From contig OW386291.2 of assembly GCA_936432065.2 (NCBI GenBank), forward strand, positions 22,669,821 to 22,733,820: a DNA stretch of 64,000 bases, given 5' to 3'. The translations under genes and the position numbers were made by a program. Source of the DNA: Rutpela maculata (Eukaryota > Arthropoda > Insecta > Coleoptera > Cerambycidae). Under the pieces are notes generated by a model. It was given only the letters and a program-made list of their open reading frames with translations, had not been told where the DNA came from and searched no databases. Each line of letters opens with the position of its first letter. The stretch's first letter is position 1. Below are positions 30,001 to 33,627 of the stretch, in pieces.

Positions 30001-33000
30001 GAACGCAAGCTCAAAAGGAGAAAGCGAAAGTTCGCTTTGATAGAAATGTTCCCCAAAAACGACCCGAATACAAAATAGGTGACTTAGTTTACGTAAAAGA
30101 ATCACAAATCAAAAACAAATTGCAAAACAAATTTAACGGTCCTTTTAAAATAAAAGAAATTTTTCAAAATTCTGCTACCTTATTAAACCTCGAAACGAAA
30201 CAAGAAACCAAAGTAAATTTTGATAGAATGAAACCATATACTGAAAATTAAATTTATTTTCAGGTTTCTCCTGCTGTTCGGATCAGCACTTTGTCAATAC
30301 AAAATTATCCCAATCAATAACACCGTTGGTGTATACTACCACCAAGACACGGACATCGTGGTGACAAATGACAAATGGACTCTACTAGTGCATAAAAACA
30401 TTTCATCCCTCAAACTAGCTTTTGACAAAAATCAAAATATCTTAGACAGAATCCTGTACACTCTCCATAATGGTGATCATATGTCAATTATTTTTAAGAG
30501 TGAAATTAAGGAATACTTAACGGTATCGGTACAATATTCAAATCCATAACTGGTAACCTAGATGCTGAAGATGGCCAGTACTTTACTAATTGTATAAATA
30601 AACTAAATAATGACGAACATCAATTGGAAAACTTAATCAAAAATCAAATTTCAGTTACAACTTCTGTTATTAAAAACTTCAACTCGACTATACAAAAATT
30701 ACAAATTGACGAGGAAACCTTTAACAAAGATCTCGAAGAAATAGAACACACAATTCAAACAATGACTCAAGCTATCGAGGCTGCTCACATAAAACTAAAA
30801 TTTTTATACATTTCCGAACAACTAATGGCAAGCTATTTGTATATCGAAGATAATTTAAACGACATTCTAAATTCAATAACATTTGCCAGACTAGGAATCA
30901 TTCACACGTCAATCATAACCCCTAATCATTTGGTAACAGCATTACAAGAAGTTTCACAGAGCTTACGAAGGAACAATTTGCCTCTCCCCATTAAACTATC
31001 GGCAGTTGCTAAGTATTTGGATATTATTGAATTACAAGCGTTTCAAATGGATTCTAACTTAGTATTTGTTTTAACAATACCACTTGTTGAACCCCAAAAT
31101 TATAACACCTATCGCCTATATCCTATCCCGATACTTGATAACAGAACTGGTCTACATCACATTTTATCTATTTCACAAAAATATATCGCGAGAAATGATG
31201 ATTCTTTGATGTACATACCTATACAAAATTTGAAAGAATGCAAACCACTTTATTTTGGAACCAAACTATGTTCGAACCTGTTTGCCTATCCTATCGACCA
31301 AAATGCCATATGTGAAGCCAGAATACTAAAACCATTGCCAAAACTTCCAGAGAACTGTCAAACTTCCTTCATTATTAGTCAGGGATACAACGTCCAAGAA
31401 CTTGAAGACAACACATGGCTAGTAATTAATTCCGAACCACTTCACATTACCATCAACTGTCCAAAGAGAGAATCCACAACAGAGTTAATCAACAAAAATT
31501 CCATCATCAAACTACAACCAGGATGTTACGCCTATGCAGGCATTACTAGAATACAAGCCAGTGCCAAAGACTTTTCCGAAATTAAGGACAATTCACATCC
31601 TATCCAAATTCCTTTTGAATGCTGTAATCACATGCCCGACAAAATCGAAATTCCAAAATTAAAACCTCTCAAATTAAACAATCTCGACGTAGAAGACCTA
31701 GATATTGCTAAAAACAAATTGGACCAATATTCCAAAGACTTGGATGACCTCATAAATGAACCTTTTGTGACCAAACACATATCTTGGTTCACATATTTCA
31801 TAATCACTCTCATCATCCTATTAGTTCTACTTTACATAACTTGTAAATGCAGAAGAAGAAGATGTGGAGCATTGCGAATCCAACACTCAACGGATAACCC
31901 TCCTTCACCTCCTTCAGAGCGAAGCAGAGTATTTACCAAATTTCCTAGACTGATCCCTCCAAGAAAGCGACCCGGTATTAGACCTCAAGAAGAAGAGGAC
32001 ATCGAGTTAACATAGACTTTCATGTGGAGTTTTACCCTTGTCTATTAATTTAGACTATTGTATTTTATCCTTATTACGTTATGTAATGTTTTATTATCGC
32101 TTACCAATTTTAACTTTTACATTATTTTATTATTTTGCTTTGTATTCATTCAACATTGTTTCAATTTATTTTTGCATTATATTCATTTAACGTTTTAACA
32201 ATTTTCAAAAGTTGCTGCATAAAATCAACTTTTTTATTAAGGGGGAAGTTGTTATATAATATTACACGCTATCTTATTGCGACTTAGCCATAATAAACCT
32301 TCACAGGTATATCGTATTTCACGATAACAGCTTCTCTTATTAATTGCTTATCTTCAAGATATCATATTACACCTTTGTTTCTCATAACTTGTGCAGACTG
32401 CAGAACTGCAATTCCTTTGTTATATATTTTGCTTACTCAGGTTCTGTATGTTATAAATATGACTAAACACGCTTTGTTGAATCAGTTATTAAACTCAGTT
32501 AGAATGCAACACTTCTAATTTATTATTCTAATTCCTTCTCCAAGAGCCAACGTTGGCTCCATTGAATAAATAAACCTTTTTTAAAAAGTCATTCATGTGA
32601 ACCGTGATCTAACATGTATAATTTCAACTACTAGTAGTTTTATATATTCCTATTACTAAAAACCTGTGGAGGGGGATTATCAAATGTAACCTGCAAAAGA
32701 CGTTAAATTAACTTCTAGCAAAAGACGTCAAATCAACGTTTAGTATAAGACGTCATTCATCTGAGACATTAGCAAGTCAATTTCACGTTTCATTTGCGTC
32801 ATATAACTCGCCATTGCTCGACACTCACTGACCATTTTTCCACTTCATTTTCACGTGCCTTTGGTACCTGGGTTTAGTCAAAATTCGACATACTAGAAGG
32901 TTCACCGCCCTACCAAATATTTAATTGAGCAGATTGGAAATTTCAACAAAATTACAATTTTTTAAACTTACATCTTCTATTATTTTCATCATATTCTTCG

Positions 33001-33188
33001 ATATATTCATATTCAGAGCCATAATCTTCATAATCGACTTTAGCGGGTTCCTGATTTTGAATAGCTGGTGCAGGTTCATCAGCTTGTGGATGTACTCGCT
33101 TGGACTTTCTTCTAGAACGAGCCTCCGATGTAGTTCCCAAAAAAGTGACTGCTATAAGCACTACCCAAATATATTTGTCACTCTTCAT
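1..33188 (-). CDS. Fibrillar procollagen alpha chain, 5' part of gene (10 exons, continues past left edge)
   Basis: Secreted extracellular-matrix protein that should trimerise into a fibril-forming collagen. Ten exons (33188-32972, 14438-14088, 9644-9399, 8965-8841, 8558-8253, 7807-7699, 7643-7456, 860-644, 387-137, 73-1) each have GT/AG borders on the minus strand. Their phases match at all nine junctions, giving about 694 codons. Order: signal peptide, acidic Tyr-rich stretch, Pro/Thr/Glu linker, short VWC-like domain, minor helix, N-telopeptide, then Gly-X-Y repeats with no interruption in the window. The helix start and the KGHRG lysine motif match the beginning of the vertebrate type I/II/III helix, which identifies a fibrillar (clade A-like) chain rather than a type IV or transmembrane collagen. 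The C-propeptide is outside the window. Proline-rich plus-strand open frames opposite the exons are shadows. Confidence 0.93.
137..387 (-). CDS. Collagen exon 9: major triple helix
   Basis: 251 nt; enters in phase 1 (acceptor TTTTAG), leaves in phase 0 with donor GTAAGT. Pure Gly-X-Y. Confidence 0.92.
644..860 (-). CDS. Collagen exon 8: major triple helix
   Basis: 217 nt; enters in phase 0 after a 6.6-kb intron and leaves in phase 1 with donor GTGAGT. Pure Gly-X-Y with a basic run (GKRGKRGMRG). Confidence 0.92.
861..3294. other. Intron 8, repeat-poor part
   Basis: AT-rich intronic sequence. A GATT simple-sequence run near 1820-1850 borders a segment (about 1850-2430) whose minus strand encodes a short, highly charged, Lys/Glu-rich frame (2297-2040, 85 codons). 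It resembles no domain I know and may be a LINE 3' scrap. Nothing else is recognisable. Confidence 0.3.
3295..3900. repeat. Single arm of a fold-back element
   Basis: Begins TACAGGGTGTCCCA after TATA and carries two GGAACACCCT motifs (near 3440 and 3770). Stretches closely resemble the arms of the 4873-6483 fold-back, but no matching inverted arm lies next to it, so it is a partial or decayed copy. Confidence 0.5.
4520..6827 (+). mobile_element. Helentron-like (HINE-type) repeat, copy A, interrupted
   Basis: Starts AAACCGCTGCCCAAGG, carries TACTTCCACATCCAG just inside, and ends with the inverse CTGGATGTGGAAGTA, which also forms a terminal hairpin. The two halves (4520-4872 and 6484-6827) are separated by a fold-back inserted with a TATA duplication. 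The layout (subterminal inverted repeat plus 3' hairpin, no coding) fits non-autonomous Helentrons; the class is inferred. Confidence 0.6.
4873..6483. mobile_element. Inner fold-back element with TATA duplication
   Basis: CAGGGTGATTCTTTTAAGG at 4873 is mirrored by CCTTAAAAGAATCACCCTG ending at 6483, with TATA on both sides. Long inverted matches continue inward, for example 5290-5430 against 5680-5830, so most of the 1,611 bp is palindromic. It carries GGAACACCCT motifs in both arms and has no coding capacity. Confidence 0.8.
7456..7643 (-). CDS. Collagen exon 7: major triple helix
   Basis: 188 nt; enters in phase 1, leaves in phase 0 with donor GTAAGT. Pure Gly-X-Y. A fold-back transposon ends at about 7389, only 66 bases into the following intron. 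Confidence 0.92.
7699..7807 (-). CDS. Collagen exon 6: major triple helix
   Basis: 109 nt; enters in phase 0 (acceptor TTTAG) and leaves in phase 1 (donor GTAGAA, weaker than its neighbours). Pure Gly-X-Y, rich in Gln and Lys. Confidence 0.9.
8253..8558 (-). CDS. Collagen exon 5: major triple helix with KGHRG cross-link site
   Basis: 306 nt, phase 0 at both ends, donor GTGAGT, acceptor CAAAG. Pure Gly-X-Y. It contains GKGHRGFPGIDGAKG (Lys near 8461), the counterpart of the conserved helix lysine that lysyl oxidase products cross-link in fibrillar collagens. This is strong family evidence. Confidence 0.93.
8841..8965 (-). CDS. Collagen exon 4: major triple helix
   Basis: 125 nt; enters in phase 1 and leaves in phase 0 with donor GTGAGT. 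Pure Gly-X-Y. GPQGFQGPRGETGEPG corresponds closely to the GPQGFQG...GEPGEPG start of vertebrate fibrillar helices. Confidence 0.92.
9399..9644 (-). CDS. Collagen exon 3: minor helix, N-telopeptide, start of major helix
   Basis: 246 nt, phase 1 in and phase 1 out, donor GTAATG. About 13 Gly-X-Y triplets of minor helix are followed by about 40 non-collagenous residues (SEYYEQLALSQAGNDKG and onward), then GPVGARGPPG, where the uninterrupted major helix begins. The layout is that of a fibrillar N-telopeptide. It contains Tyr pairs and one Lys that could serve in cross-linking (inference). Confidence 0.9.
9645..10140. other. Intron 2, 3' part: no feature seen
   Basis: AT-rich intronic sequence; short open frames here have no recognisable similarity. 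Confidence 0.3.
10141..10330 (+). repeat. Interspersed repeat with LINE-tail-like sequence
   Basis: Contains GCCCGCGACTTCGTTCGCC and a GATCAGTAAGTCAGTCAGG end, the style of tail common at the 3' end of arthropod RTE-like LINEs and their SINEs. The assignment rests on family knowledge. Confidence 0.45.
10340..12590. mobile_element. 2.25-kb fold-back (palindromic) element
   Basis: The left arm 10340-11290 is mirrored by 11635-12590: CAGTCGAATTAGACATCAT against ATGATGTCTAATTCGACTG, and GGACGTACCGTTTTCGAG against CTCGAAAACGGTACGTCC. The unpaired centre is about 350 bp. The paired 87- and 77-codon frames in the arms mirror each other and are not genes. Confidence 0.8.
12600..13417 (+). pseudogene. 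Decayed Tc1/mariner-like (IS630-type) DDE transposase
   Basis: Conceptual translation shows LRYLAQKNS, VWAGIMSNKIIGPIF, a second catalytic Asp context (QRDDASPHNARVV) and the C-terminal signature SPDLTPLDFYFWGHIKERV, ending at TAA 13415-13417 after GGQHFEQLL. Several in-frame stops and shifts break it. This is the insect transposase type often labelled with an N-terminal DUF4817 domain; that N-terminus is not visible here. Confidence 0.75.
13787..13950. repeat. Right terminal arm downstream of the decayed transposase
   Basis: Runs from GGGTGTTCCATTTAAAAATC to TCGTGGTCACCCGG followed by TATA. Its organisation matches the right arm of the fold-back at 15006-15994, suggesting it is the end of the same transposon as the transposase remnant. 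No matching left end is seen. Confidence 0.55.
14088..14438 (-). CDS. Collagen exon 2: Pro/Thr/Glu linker and short VWC-like domain
   Basis: Acceptor TTTTAG above 14438 and donor GTAGGG below 14088; 351 nt, phase 1 in and phase 1 out. The first ~75 residues are Pro, Thr and Glu rich. A cysteine module follows with Cys before a conserved Trp, then C-x2-C-x-C and two more Cys (ECTNCACVRGIVEC). This matches the first half of a von Willebrand C domain. Only six cysteines are present against the usual ten, so the second half is missing. VWC modules mark clade A fibrillar N-propeptides; no LamG/TSPN domain is visible. Confidence 0.9.
14439..15005. other. Intron 1, first unassigned stretch
   Basis: AT-rich intronic sequence between exon 2 and the first fold-back. 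No ORF of interest. Confidence 0.3.
15006..15994. mobile_element. Fold-back element, TATA-flanked
   Basis: CCGGGTGAGTCACGAATTGC at 15006 is mirrored by GCAATTCGTGACTCACCCGG ending at 15994, with TATA on both sides. Arms of about 320 bp (to 15325 and from 15684) are nearly identical; the centre is 350 bp of unpaired DNA. Both arms hold the GGAACACCCT motif. No coding capacity. Confidence 0.85.
16160..16448 (-). repeat. Interspersed repeat family R2, copy 1
   Basis: Contains a (GGAC)n run, CATTTTGAAAGTTGTTCAGAA and TACGGTTTTAGAAATGTG. Related sequence recurs at 45180-45545, 46080-46400 and 47210-47400. Class unknown. Confidence 0.5.
17335..17660 (+). promoter_or_regulatory. LTR-like unit with core promoter
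   Basis: TGTTGGTTAC start, TATAAAAG at 17459-17466 followed by a C/G-rich initiator-like area, then AATAAA near 17625. This promoter-then-polyA order within ~300 bp is typical of a solo LTR. No second copy is in the window, so the class is unproven. Confidence 0.3.
17661..19439. other. Unassigned AT-rich stretch inside the 7-kb structure
   Basis: Short frames (18058-18258 plus, 18368-18601 minus) show no domain. Poly-T-rich sequence at 19080-19260 is probably the 3' tail region of the LINE that follows. Confidence 0.3.
19440..21097 (-). pseudogene. LINE remnant: RT C-terminus, RNase H and zinc-knuckle
   Basis: Reading leftward: the tail of the RT domain just after the catalytic Asp pair (ILLYSCNRNLANAIRKAE), then VKYLGDILDNELNW and the thumb region, then an RNase H domain (20290-19870) with its acidic residues and His in place: FTDGSL, YTAELVAIREA, FTDNKSAV and GHAGITQNEYVDKLAKEA. 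A frame break near 19720 follows, then a Cys/His motif (YCTCGEEGNLQHCLMECP) near 19580-19540. RNase H plus C-terminal zinc knuckle points to the I/R1/LOA groups. The 5' end is truncated at about 21097. Confidence 0.8.
21098..22331. repeat. AT-rich region with diverged ~190-bp repeats
   Basis: Near 21290-21390, 21480-21570 and (more diverged) 21970-22090 the same order of words recurs: CATATCTC, AACAGTTTGTCGTAGGAAAA, an A-run, TTCGTTTTT and TATAAGCTTC. No coding content. Confidence 0.45.
22332..23104. mobile_element. Fold-back element
   Basis: TATA then CAGTGTGTGCCACTTTTCAC at 22332; the inverse GTGAAAAGTGGGACACAATG ends at 23104. The arms match for most of their length (TAAGTAAAACAAAACTTATTTC against its complement; CAATAAATTGGTAACGAAAT against its complement). 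773 bp, non-coding. Confidence 0.75.
24160..24524 (+). repeat. 5' LTR of the errantivirus
   Basis: 365 bp, TGTTATATAAT...GATCTAACA, with 5-bp inverted ends. Ends in AATAAATAAACC, a polyadenylation-type region. Reads as identical to the 3' LTR. Confidence 0.95.
24526..24543 (+). other. Primer-binding site, tRNA-Ser
   Basis: TGGCGCAGTCGGTAGGAT, one base after the LTR, complementary to the 3' end (including CCA) of insect tRNA-Ser as I recall it. Typical of the 17.6/297/ZAM group. Confidence 0.85.
24712..24734 (+). promoter_or_regulatory. Short leader start codon and splice donor for env mRNA
   Basis: ATG at 24712 opens a 17-nt coding stretch that runs into a strong donor (GTAAGT, 24729-24734). 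Its phase matches the acceptor at 30261-30263. Errantiviruses such as tom and ZAM make env from a spliced mRNA in this manner. Confidence 0.6.
24799..25035 (+). promoter_or_regulatory. Four leader hairpins with constant TAC(T/A)GC loop
   Basis: Stem-loops at 24799-24822 (9 bp), 24913-24938 (10 bp), 24941-24966 (10 bp including one G-U) and 25016-25035 (7 bp). All share the loop TACTGC or TACAGC. Stems differ with compensating changes (TTA/TAA in three, TCA/TGA in the fourth). Three more lie in gag. Likely an RNA element (packaging, dimerisation or translation); the role is inferred. Confidence 0.7.
25079..26497 (+). CDS. Errantivirus Gag polyprotein
   Basis: Structural protein that should form the particle and bind viral RNA. 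472 codons from ATG 25079. The N-terminus is Pro/Gln rich; a capsid-like region follows (WPEIKALLETHFGDSRDL near residue 105 and TFISRLQTHNAKM), then a single zinc knuckle C-x2-C-x4-H-x4-C (CSFCKRNGHVINEC, from residue ~251), which binds RNA. The C-terminal third is Gln/Asn/Pro/Tyr rich with NYTANSQ-type repeats that coincide with hairpins at the RNA level. Pol lies in the -1 frame and its frame is open upstream across the gag end, the usual arrangement for -1 frameshifting. No stop or shift breaks this ORF. Confidence 0.9.
   Translation: MPDRAQPEPVQPVPPAPTEQQLQQQQLQQQQQHPQPEQIEPYKLSEIFSLIPEFDGNAINLQTFLNSCHCAQSMAIGDQKILLTVHIKNKLKGKAAELINSRNPGTWPEIKALLETHFGDSRDLTALIQDLQRIHQLPGESALTFISRLQTHNAKMHAAVQKQNLTTTQRAAQSDLIETMTLNNLLTGLEPNLGRIIRASNPPSILKAVSRIRRELQLSYFEQQKFPKNSPVKNPIMQQKRPTSNFQQKFCSFCKRNGHVINECRTRQQTQTMPSTSQNFQRPNYPGNSSFQNFSQNNQFSQRTFPQNGQPNQPQNRPSAIRPNPNFTQQRPSAIQPNPNFNRFNQQKTHHLNYEPYDDQCYYSNQYNDYSPDYQNVSDSYENYDLENAQSFSENYTANSQYEQYENYTANSQTPQEDYTVNPQDFRIDPEYPTDTPTQQTDQFDQITNQIRTMNLNDSFDPSLNFPEQGFM
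26260..26348 (+). promoter_or_regulatory. Three hairpins within the 3' end of gag
   Basis: At 26260-26277 (GAATTA stem, loop TACAGC), 26294-26315 (GAGAATTA stem, loop TACTGC) and 26327-26348 (GAGGATTA stem, loop TACTGT). The last two differ by a compensated pair (A-T to G-C) although both changes alter the protein (Asn to Asp, Ser to Pro). Confidence 0.65.
26515..28446 (+). CDS. Errantivirus Pol, N-terminal part: protease, RT, start of RNase H
   Basis: Aspartic protease with active-site DTGAG (residues ~24-28). Reverse transcriptase with VVDYRKLNE, LDLASGFHQIEI, RMPFGLKNAPSTFQ and the catalytic YMDD at ~448-451. RNase H begins at TDASAFAVG (Asp ~597). The frame is -1 relative to gag and open upstream of 26515, where the first listed codon is not an ATG, so it is probably made as a Gag-Pol fusion. 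The frame closes at TGA 28444-28446 in the middle of RNase H, where Ty3/gypsy Pol normally continues; the continuation is in the next frame at 28443, overlapping by four bases. This is consistent with loss of one base. Confidence 0.92.
   Translation: MLTVNSKNLYYIKDITNKFKILIDTGAGISIFKPKTAENYKRRFSENVIIQGITDQKITISKSVLIPFTDNDPHKVYIYDLDISFDGLIGADFLEHYHCIVDIRNKRLITNFKTVPLFKVTDDSSKPECDKIQSNHNPNQNKIQIDGRTEKIYKLKCNLRNTDAILQAQENEKVRLPNALVKVNENGEFLTTIINANVIPKTVDFSNLNLEPLQKCKSIFNLNTQNSDQHLQTDRAFEIRNELRLDHLNEEEAEIVTQLCLDFQDIFYLEGDNLTFTNEIKHPIDTDNFRPIFTKSYRYPQVHKEEVKSQVSKMLSQGIIQPSISPWSSPVWVVPKKLDASGKQKWRVVVDYRKLNEVTIGDKYPLPNISDLLDQLGKCQYFTTLDLASGFHQIEINPADIQKTAFTVENGHYEFVRMPFGLKNAPSTFQRVMDNILLGIQNERCLVYMDDIIIYSPTIHEHISRLTEVFKRLQKANLKIQPDKCEFLRKEVAYLGHLITKDGVKPNPSKVDAILNFPQPKNPKEIKSFLGLAGYYRRFIPNFSRITKPLTKLLQKDIPFLFDNDCVNSFQNLKQTLTTTPILIYPNFDETFVLTTDASAFAVGSVLSQGPIGKDLPIAYASRTLCSAETKYSTIERELLSIV
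28443..30251 (+). CDS. Errantivirus Pol, C-terminal part: end of RNase H and integrase
   Basis: Starts within RNase H (VTDHRPLTWLF, NADALSR). Integrase follows: an HHCC zinc domain (HFGKNNLHRG ... CETCQKTK) and a DDE core with Asp ~341 (INIDLFEF), Asp ~395 (HCDYGGEF) and Glu ~431 (SNGSIERFH). The last two are 35 residues apart, as expected for D-D35-E. The C-terminal domain (YKIGDLVYVKE, FNGPFKIKEI) is intact. It has no start codon of its own in a functional sense: it is the shifted continuation of the upstream frame. Confidence 0.92.
   Translation: MSVKHFRPYLYGRKFKLVTDHRPLTWLFSIKDPGSRLARWRLKLEEYDYEIIYKPGKINKNADALSRIKINHFSECSKFYSKVLAANDEESDDDENPDDNNEITNEQIFREFETFTNLYKTTSLIDYSKIKASNKQLLYREHKDIITFFQQNNLQDLHHKIIEDIFEENPEFHNDKINIVSSKTVRHRRYFIIPLPFDIESVIEHLFLVLFKNQDVLDLSKTYFVENNLDLPILEILSFIFAEKDLKVVICQDIVRTADEDEIPIILEQNHFGKNNLHRGINETIRRIREKYTWQGLTKDVENFIKNCETCQKTKVCRKNLNNPLVVTETPRTPFERINIDLFEFPTRNYALTIRDELTKFTQAYAVPDKSAKSVVNTLLLYFQHYGTPLRIHCDYGGEFDNRLLKDLCTLYDIKLTYSSVGHPQSNGSIERFHATLAEMIRIHKTENPNEHPFTILPYAVICYNNSVNKTHGFTPYELVFGHTSNRPPETLYNQKELITKYVRDLNNRISHYYKIARSRTQAQKEKAKVRFDRNVPQKRPEYKIGDLVYVKESQIKNKLQNKFNGPFKIKEIFQNSATLLNLETKQETKVNFDRMKPYTEN
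30264..30549 (+). pseudogene. Errantivirus Env, N-terminal part (before a frame break)
   Basis: Follows a splice acceptor (TTATTTTCAG ending 30263), which overlaps the very end of pol. It opens with a hydrophobic signal-peptide-like segment (about 30265-30305) and continues as a surface-subunit-like region. The frame closes at 30547-30549; the homologous continuation is in the -1 frame from about 30510 on. The break falls near the expected junction of surface and fusion subunits. Confidence 0.75.
30510..32015 (+). CDS. Errantivirus Env, fusion/transmembrane part
   Basis: Membrane-fusion glycoprotein of the errantivirus/baculovirus-F type. The frame is open from about 30510 and carries the ITGNLDAEDG stretch typical of errantivirus Env just after the cleavage region, then a long heptad-like region, many Cys in the ectodomain, one membrane span (WFTYFIITLIILLVLLYI, about codons 388-406 counted from 30624) and a basic cytoplasmic tail. 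The annotated 463-codon frame from 30624 begins at a non-ATG codon, so it is a continuation and not an independent gene. Confidence 0.82.
   Translation, partial: GILNGIGTIFKSITGNLDAEDGQYFTNCINKLNNDEHQLENLIKNQISVTTSVIKNFNSTIQKLQIDEETFNKDLEEIEHTIQTMTQAIEAAHIKLKFLYISEQLMASYLYIEDNLNDILNSITFARLGIIHTSIITPNHLVTALQEVSQSLRRNNLPLPIKLSAVAKYLDIIELQAFQMDSNLVFVLTIPLVEPQNYNTYRLYPIPILDNRTGLHHILSISQKYIARNDDSLMYIPIQNLKECKPLYFGTKLCSNLFAYPIDQNAICEARILKPLPKLPENCQTSFIISQGYNVQELEDNTWLVINSEPLHITINCPKRESTTELINKNSIIKLQPGCYAYAGITRIQASAKDFSEIKDNSHPIQIPFECCNHMPDKIEIPKLKPLKLNNLDVEDLDIAKNKLDQYSKDLDDLINEPFVTKHISWFTYFIITLIILLVLLYITCKCRRRRCGALRIQHSTDNPPSPPSERSRVFTKFPRLIPPRKRPGIRPQEEEDIELT
32016..32249 (+). other. Errantivirus 3' region and polypurine tract
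   Basis: AT-rich spacer ending in the polypurine tract AAGGGGGAAG (32239-32248), one base before the 3' LTR. It primes plus-strand DNA synthesis in this family. Confidence 0.85.
32250..32614 (+). repeat. 3' LTR of the errantivirus
   Basis: 365 bp, identical by eye to 24160-24524, followed by TGTA. Confidence 0.95.
32972..33188 (-). CDS. Collagen exon 1: signal peptide and acidic tyrosine-rich segment
   Basis: Starts at ATG 33188 with a hydrophobic signal peptide (core IWVVLIAVTFLG, likely cleaved after SEA). A basic patch (RSRRKSKR) and a Pro/Ala stretch follow, then a Tyr/Asp/Glu cluster (YEDYGSEYEYIEEYDE) that resembles tyrosine-sulfation sites of vertebrate fibrillar collagen N-propeptides; sulfation is an inference. 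Donor GTAAGT lies at 32971-32966; the exon ends in phase 1 and joins the next exon as a Ser codon. An AG lies just before the ATG, so the 5' UTR may be spliced. Confidence 0.88.
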
Positions 33189-33627
33189 CCTATAAAAGAC
33201 TGCATCTATTAATGAAAAATAAAAGTTTCCATTTTTAGTATTTTAAATAAGGTAACAATGATTCAATCCTTTGACAGTGTAGGAAAGCTATTATCTCATT
33301 TTTCATTTACAATCCTTTTTATATCTCTACACAACTATTTCGCTTCACTCAAACTTACACCTCACCATACTCAGAAACATACATACTTTTACTTTTTCAC
33401 ATATGTACCTACTTAGTGAAACTCTTAGCATCGTGTATAAATTTAAATTCTAAATTGTGATGAAAATGGAGATTTTCAAGCCTGGAAGTAGCAATTATAA
33501 CCGAATAGATATACCATAGGAAAGTGTGTCTGTCTGAATGATATTGAATTATTAGTGAAATCGGTACACCAATGATGGCCCCAGATAGGGTCTAAAACAA
33601 TTTTACGTTGAGTCTAAAAACTTGACT
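33189..33627. other. Upstream flank of the collagen gene
   Basis: AT-rich 5' region that should hold the 5' UTR and proximal promoter. Apart from the candidate TATA box, no motif stands out before the repeat at 33628. Confidence 0.3.
33316..33324 (-). promoter_or_regulatory. Candidate TATA box upstream of the collagen start
   Basis: Minus-strand ATATAAAAA about 130 bases upstream of the ATG at 33188. Position and sequence suit a TATA box, but a spliced 5' UTR could place the true promoter farther up. Inference only. Confidence 0.25.

Larger units (their letters stand above)
24160..32614 (+). mobile_element. Errantivirus-type Ty3/gypsy endogenous retrovirus, full length
   Basis: 8,455 bp. 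Two 365-bp LTRs (TGTTA...TAACA) read as identical and are flanked by the target duplication TGTA (24156-24159 and 32615-32618; YRYR type). Between them lie a tRNA-Ser primer site, gag (25079-26497), pol (26515-30251), env (30264-32015) and a polypurine tract. The primer type and the env gene place it with the insect errantiviruses (17.6/297/tom/ZAM-like). It lies in intron 1 of the collagen gene, opposite in direction to it. Identical LTRs indicate a very recent insertion. Pol and env each contain one single-base-type frame break, so this assembled copy does not encode intact Pol or Env. Confidence 0.95.
23698..32880. mobile_element. ACGTCA-rich element split by the errantivirus
   Basis: CCCAGGTAGCAAGG at 23698 and TTGGTACCTGGG ending near 32880 are inverted partners. 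The inner flanks 23710-23830 and 32690-32830 are dense in ACGTCA/GACGTC words. The retrovirus at 24160-32614 lies between them, so the two flanks are best read as one ~720-bp element with short inverted ends. Confidence 0.5.
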
